From Tetranychus cinnabarinus (lineage: Eukaryota > Arthropoda > Arachnida > Trombidiformes > Tetranychidae), in contig WHVY01000001.1 of assembly GCA_022266195.1 (NCBI GenBank), forward strand, positions 21,886,001 through 21,950,000: DNA of 64,000 nucleotides, written 5' to 3'. The notes below the pieces were generated by a model, which made no database searches, had not been told where the DNA came from, and saw nothing but the letters and a program-made list of their open reading frames with translations. Both the position numbers and the translations under genes were made by a program. The first letter of the stretch is position 1, and each line of letters opens with the position of its first letter. Positions 58,891 to 64,000 of the stretch are shown here, in pieces.

Positions 58891-60703
58891 TGTTGAGTAT
58901 CAGATCACCAACTGGCCATCACGATGATCATTGACAATTGAAAATCACTTGAACTGTATATCAATGTCACTGTCTATTAAATTTTGTCAGTTAATGTCAT
59001 GATTATTCAGTCACTTATTTTCAGCTGTATTTTACTGAAAATGAAATTATTAAATCATTAATTTAATCATCCAGTCTACATTTAAGACAATTCGGTGCAT
59101 CTTTTTGTGAGTACGCTATTAATGAACTCAAGTTGTTCATTCAGTACTGATTGGTAGCTTTTGTATCATTCAAGACAATTCGGTACAGTTTTAGTATTTT
59201 TCAGTCACTTATTGTTCTGATATTCATTTTCAGCTGTATTTTTACTGAAAATGAAATAATTAAATCATAATTTAATCATCTCCGATTTCCAGTTACTCTA
59301 TTGTTTATTCATCATTGAAAAGCTAATAACTGTTTTCCCCTTTAACTTTCCACTAAACTTGAAACAATTCAAGATTAAGGTCTAGTAGGGGAATTATCAT
59401 GGGCGATATTATTGCACTCAAATGGTTTATTTAGTATTAATTGGTATCTTTTGTACCACTAAAGACAATTCAAACAATTTGGTACAATTTTTGCTCAAAA
59501 ACAAAACTACAAACGAAAGATATTATGCTAGCATATTGAACTTCAGTTATCCTTTCTTTTGTCGTCATTTTGGAATGAGCCAGTTTTAAATAGTTTATAT
59601 GCGATTATCTTGGCATATTAATACTAGGTAACTGATCTAACAACAACTATTCATAACTGGAGATTCTTCGTTTAGGATATATTTTTCTGTAAACGAGGAC
59701 TTAGTTGAAACGTAAGAAACATCCTTTTTCCTTGTTTCACTTAGTTAGATGAGTTTGATGGAAAGAGTTGAGGTTGGTTTTCATCAAACATATTGATCAA
59801 TCACATAATATAATCAAAAAAGCAACATTCACTAAGAAAAATAACTATTTTGTTATGGGAAAGTCCTTTAATTAAATTAGAATTCAGGTATGTTAATCAA
59901 TGTTTTCAATCATAAAATTAGGTGCAAATTATAGAACAAATATTAAATTAGTATTTCAGAAAAAATCAAAACAATTGAACTAATTTTACTGAATTAATTG
60001 TTTTAAATAGGAACGCTCAAGACAGTAAAAACTTTCCGGGAAACCTGATAGATACTATCATCTTATTCCTCAAGTTAAGTTAGTTTCAAGTGAAGTATTT
60101 TCATTTCCATCTTGACCTCAGATTTTTATTGATGCGGAAAAATATCACAAAATATTTTACATCTTCACCATTTTTAAATGCAGACTAATTTCTAGAAATT
60201 AACTGAAACCTTCTGTGTAATATAATTATATCAGAAATCTTCACCAAATCCAAAAGAGTGACAACTTAGGATAGAGCAATTATTTAGTTAATATTATTAT
60301 TAATATTATTAATAGCTAATGTGCTATAAAGTGTAGTGCTATGATTGAAAATAATTAAATACAATTAAAATATTAATTTTTTTCTCCTTTCCCAGTAATA
60401 ATGGTTGCAAAATAACATTGGTTGGATAAGAATGTAATAAATGTAATAAATGGTTTTTGATTACAAAATTATCAACCTTTTAGGAATCCAGAAATGCAGA
60501 TAATACAAACTGCAGCAAGCAACAATAATGATAATCAGTCAAATTTATCACTACTCCTCTTTTTTAACAATGATACAACTTTCAAAATCGAAAACAATGT
60601 AAATATCAATTTTTTACGATTATTGAATAGTTTTATTTAGAATGGGTTGAACATGAGGTATTTAGCTATCGAAACATCAAGATCTCAATCGTAGTGTTGA
60701 CAA

Positions 60704-60710
60704 TATAAAA
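60704..60710 (+). promoter_or_regulatory. TATA box of the ML-domain gene
   Basis: TATAAAA, 93 bases before the ATG at 60803. Confidence 0.55.
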
Positions 60711-60802
60711 CAAGGCTATTTTTTCGATTGACACAGAAGCTAATTAGCCTTTACTATAATTCAACATTTTTTAGTGTTTCAATTTACTGAATCAAAATTA
60801 AA

Positions 60803-61495
60803 ATGATCCGAACCATTGCTATTCTTGCTTTGTTTGTTGCTTGTGCTCAAGCTAGAAATATTAGCTTAAATAACTGCTGTAAGTTGATTTACTTTTTTCA
60901 GTGTAAACTGATAACTTTACTTGTTCATTAGTACGATTTATTGTATTTATTTTAATCAACAGCAACAGCACCAACTGGAAAAATTAACTGGATTACCATT
61001 GACCCTTGTCACGCTGAACCATGCACCTTCCAGTCAGGAGGATTAGTTACTGTTGAAGGCGAATTAGTTAGTTGTAAGTAGTATTCAAACGAATAGAATG
61101 AAGAATATCAATTCTCGAATGAGAATCTTTGATTAATTAATGTTTCCTTCGTAAACTTAGCAACTGGTTCAGATGATCCAAAATTGCTTGTTCAAACTGA
61201 ACTTCTTGGTGTTATGGTACCTTACCCTGGTCTGAGCTCTGATGCTTGCAAATACCTGACTTGTCCTCTTAAAGCCAATGTTATTACTCCATTCAAGATT
61301 AGCTTGGATACTACTAATTGGCTTCCAGCTGTGAGTTTTTAATCTTTATTTGGACAATGCATTTGCTTTATAATATTTCTAATTGATTTTTCTTTCTTCT
61401 TTATCCAGGGGGACACTTTTATAGAGTTCCAGCTTAAAGGCTCTGATGGATCCCAATACAACTGCGCTTGGACTAATATTGAAATAAGAAAATGA
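60803..61495 (+). CDS. ML-domain (NPC2/MD-2-like) secreted lipid-binding protein, four exons
   Basis: Exons 60803-60878, 60963-61073, 61161-61330 and 61409-61495 join in frame to 147 residues. The signal peptide MIRTIAILALFVACAQA is followed by a complete ML domain with the six expected cysteines: NNC, then DPCHAEPC, DAC...TCP, and YNCAW near the end. DPCxxxPC followed by GxxVxVxGE, then LLGVMVPYPG and CPLKANVITPFKI is the NPC2 pattern. Such proteins carry sterols or other lipids in a beta-sandwich cavity. In arthropods they are often expanded and expressed in gut, chemosensory or immune tissue, and mite group-2 proteins belong here. Ligand is not predictable. All exons are short. Confidence 0.9.
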
Positions 61496-62712
61496 AGAAT
61501 CATTTTGTTATATAAATTATTCTTTCAATATGCTATTTAATAAATATATATTTTTTGATTATTGATTGCAAATACTGTTTGTGGAAACTAATTTAACATA
61601 AATTCATTATGAACATCAAATTCGCCATCTATCCGATGAAAAACAAATGTATCGAACAGACGTCCAGGCCATTAAATTATTTGTCCACTTAACTATCAAA
61701 TTATGCACAACGAAAACGCCTGAAGTTAGTCATCTAACAAGGGAAGGTGCCTAAGCGGTACAGTTCGATTCGAAAAATTATATGATAAATCGATAGAAAT
61801 AAGGTGAAAAACATGTCTGGTGAAATTTCAGAACTTTCAAACTTTCGTTTAAATTTTTATTTTTGCAATGCTTGAAATCAACTTCGCCCATGAAAAATTA
61901 CCATTATGGAGCTGAGAATAACATTCATTTTGTTTTCTTTTTTCTGAAATGTTTTTGTTTTTGCCATTTTCAGTTCATTACAATGGATCTGATTAGACTT
62001 AAAATTGGAATAAAAATTGAAGCGAAAATTTGCAAGTCTAAAATTTCACCAGACATGCTTTTTCCCTTATTTCTATCGATTTATCACAGAATTTTTCGAA
62101 TCGAATCGTACCACTTAGGCACCTTCCCCTGTCAATGTGCCTCGGAAAGATATTGTAATCAGCATAACTTCAGTTTTTTATCCTTTTCTTTGTCGTCATG
62201 TTCGAATGAGCCAGATGTTAAAAAGTTTTTATGCGATTATCTTCGCATATTACTAGGTAACTAATCTAACAACAACTATTCATAACTGGCGATTCTTTAT
62301 TTTCGCCGTTTTACCTTCAGTATAAATTGATTCATTCAGTTTGCTTCAAAAAAAAAGCTTCTTCTTTAAAAAAGTAATTTAAATTGTGAGAAAGTATAAG
62401 AATAGAATTAATGAATTCTTTAAAAGATTCTTTCTTGAGACGATGATTTTTTCATAAATAATTTGGATCTGAATTGAATTATCGTACTCAAGGAATTCGC
62501 GATCAGTCATGAACCCTACAGCTCTCAATGAAATTAGAGTTTAACTGTTGAACGAAATTTTGCTGCTGAGAGTACTCTAAAACGCGTTAAATCCACTAGT
62601 GTTTTACCTGGTGGTGTTGGTTCTGTATTCAACGAAAAAAAAACAATTAATTTTGATTACGCAAATTTATTGAATTAATTATTATTATTGATGTATTTAT
62701 CACACAGTAAGA
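61496..62712. other. Intergenic with a palindromic MITE-like element
   Basis: 3' UTR of the ML gene (AATAAA at about 61538), then the element at 61741-62128, then AT-rich sequence. The plus-strand frame at 61863-62264 crosses the element and is not taken as a gene. Confidence 0.55.
61741..62128. mobile_element. 388-bp MITE-like inverted-repeat element
   Basis: The left end GGGAAGGTGCCTAAG is inverted at the right end (62114-62128). The arms stay recognisably complementary for about 120 bases (61741-61862 and 62007-62128), including ATAAATCGATAGAAATAAGG and CATGTCTGGTGAAATTT, with scattered substitutions. The spacer is about 145 bases. No coding capacity and no clear target duplication. It differs in sequence from the 52343 foldback element. 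Confidence 0.75.
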
Positions 62713-63726
62713 TTATTTATCTTCTGGATCGAATGTTTCCCAATCGATTGACGAAAGATCGCTGGGAGCACCATTTTTGTCAGAATGGAATTTGATATTT
62801 GGTTTGTTGATGGATGAACCTGAAGTTGAACTGAAACTAAAGTCAAGTGGCTTTGCATCGAAATCAAACTTAATGCTATTGGTTTGTAATACTAAAGGTA
62901 ATTTGAATCCACATCGGTATCCATCAAGTGACTTGAAAGTGAATAACTTGTCGATTGATTCCTTCTTATCGCCTTGTTGTACGAATCCAGTCAAAGAACC
63001 GAAACTTTTGTTACATGAAACAGTCAATGAGACTCCATCAGCATTAACAAACTTCACTGATCTATCAGTTGACTTGGTATCTGGAACCAAACCATAAATG
63101 AATGTTTCCATTTCTTTGTTAAATTCCTTTTTCACCATCATGACTCTATTCCTCTTATCATTATCAGTGAAAGACATTCTATTATGTGCATAACATTCAA
63201 GGTGAGACAGTTGATGAATGAGTAATTCTTTGAGGTTTGGCGCAACAACAGACTTGATGCCATTAAAGGCAAGAGTAATCGGAACATTATCATCAATAGT
63301 GACCAAATCAATGCTGATTGACTTGTTGGTAACTGGAGCAACTTGGTTACTATTCACAGTCACATCTAGCTGCCAGCTACAGGAATAGTCGTCATAGGCC
63401 CAAGGGTCATCGGCAGCTGATATATGCGTTTCAGGACCATCAGATAAACAGTAAAGAGTGTAAGGTTTACCTCCAACATTGAAGCCAACTGACACGTAAC
63501 CACCTTCTCCTTTCGTGCGATAGGCTGAAAGAGAAACACTTAAATGTTCTGCTCCATCATCATGACCAGCTCTGAATGTAGCTTTAACCACATCAGTAGC
63601 ACTACACTTGGTTGAACCATCACGGTTAAGACAATAAGTTACACCGTAAAAGCATGGATCATTTGGGTCGTAAGCAAGGAAGGCGAATTGAACAAGTGAA
63701 AGAAGGATTGCAGAGAAGAACAACAT
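62713..63726 (-). CDS. Long six-cysteine-family secreted protein, member C, with extra C-terminal domain
   Basis: Single exon, 337 residues. Residues 1-168 are homologous to members A and B (same signal peptide, CFYGVTYCLNRDGSTKC, KPYTLYCLSDG, APNLKEL). Where A and B end with ANCWK, this protein reads through (LLIHQLSHLECYAHN) into about 165 further residues. The extension has two more clear cysteines (VSCNKSFGS and YRCGFKLPL) and an acidic end (SSIDWETFDPEDK). YRCGFKLPLVLQTNSIKF loosely mirrors YSCSWQLDVTVNSNQV of the first half, so it may be a diverged second copy of the fold. No splice sites interrupt it. Function unknown. Confidence 0.8.
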   Translation of the reverse strand: MLFFSAILLSLVQFAFLAYDPNDPCFYGVTYCLNRDGSTKCSATDVVKATFRAGHDDGAEHLSVSLSAYRTKGEGGYVSVGFNVGGKPYTLYCLSDGPETHISAADDPWAYDDYSCSWQLDVTVNSNQVAPVTNKSISIDLVTIDDNVPITLAFNGIKSVVAPNLKELLIHQLSHLECYAHNRMSFTDNDKRNRVMMVKKEFNKEMETFIYGLVPDTKSTDRSVKFVNADGVSLTVSCNKSFGSLTGFVQQGDKKESIDKLFTFKSLDGYRCGFKLPLVLQTNSIKFDFDAKPLDFSFSSTSGSSINKPNIKFHSDKNGAPSDLSSIDWETFDPEDK

Positions 63727-64000
63727 TTTATAATACTTGATTCAGCTAATAATTAGTTACTAAATTGAAGTCACAATTGATTCTGATAAAATTCAATAAC
63801 AACTCATTTCTTTTTACATATTTCAGCATCAAGTTATCAACTGACTATCAAGATTATTATTGACAATTGAATATGACTCGATGTTAAATTTTATCATATG
63901 ATATGCTATGATTGTTCAGTCGCTTTATTGTTCGCGTTTCTATTTCAAGTGTATTTTATTGAAAATAGAATAACTAAATCAATAATATATTCGTTTTCGA

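Larger units (their letters stand above)
58796..60802. other. Intergenic, 2 kb, with degenerate duplicated blocks
   Basis: The promoter side of member B repeats 54342-54860. The motif AAGACAATTCGGT recurs at about 59084 and 59173, and degenerates near 59463. The block TTTCAGCTGTATTTT-ACTGAAAATGAAAT appears twice (about 59020 and 59230). The rest is AT-rich with no gene seen. TATAAAA at 60704 belongs to the next gene. Confidence 0.55.

Noticed and set aside
61749..61775. tRNA-like A and B box pair (TGCCTAAGCGGT, then AGTTCGATTCG)
   Set aside because: The boxes are only about ten bases apart, far too close for a tRNA or SINE promoter, and no cloverleaf folds.
61863..62264. 133-residue plus-strand frame
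   Set aside because: It overlaps the right part of a palindromic element, has transposon-like AT-rich composition, and no start context or splice evidence.
62777..63097. Plus-strand frame antisense to secreted member C
   Set aside because: Shadow of the real minus-strand coding sequence.

Overview
This is an AT-rich eukaryotic nuclear window. Genes have short introns (many of 60-150 nt, with GTAAGT-type donors), no operons and several TATA boxes. Gene content is animal. The mite-like traits are an NPC2/ML-domain secreted protein of the group that includes mite group-2 proteins, a tandem cathepsin B cluster, and long GAT/CAT and GA microsatellites. An acariform mite of the spider-mite type is my best guess; this is inference, not proof.

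Layout. 1623-5220 (+): 3' exon of a secreted CUB-CUB-CUB-Ig-Ig-trypsin protease. 7362-7808 (+): small secreted protein. 8248-9378 (-): B3GALT6, the glycosaminoglycan-linker galactosyltransferase. 10406-11843 (-): deoxyhypusine synthase. 14262-14808 (+): small secreted protein with an intronic hairpin. 16470-18653 (+): SPSB/gustavus, a SPRY plus SOCS-box protein. 18654-25382: gene-poor 6.7 kb. 25383-25874 (-): glycine-rich secreted protein. 27874-28404 (-): PDCD6/ALG-2. 28958-30128 (+): TRUB2. 30703-31157 (-) and 31455-33148 (+): YPEL5 and WDR55, divergent. 33973-34372 (+): SERP/RAMP4. 36124-39945 (+): OGFOD3. 40352-40773 (-): BAP18. 41549-47757 (+): spatacsin (SPG11), with candidate 5' exons from 40924.

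The right quarter (48351-64000) is a lineage-specific cluster. Three tandem cathepsin B genes on + are interleaved with three genes on - for an unrecognised six-cysteine secreted family. Two cathepsin-plus-secreted units are near copies in convergent orientation. A fourth unit seems to survive only as relics. An ML-domain gene lies between the second and third secreted genes.

The most striking items are in this cluster. (1) The two diverged cathepsins have lost the second occluding-loop histidine. (2) Copy 1 lacks three 3' introns that copies 2 and 3 share. (3) A 1083-bp foldback element has 479-bp arms, a 6-bp target duplication and an equal-length empty site in the paralogous unit. (4) The third secreted protein has a long extra C-terminal domain. 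The most plausible new system here is the co-duplicated pair of a digestive-type cysteine protease and a six-cysteine secreted protein. The pairing is seen in the sequence; any functional link is inference.
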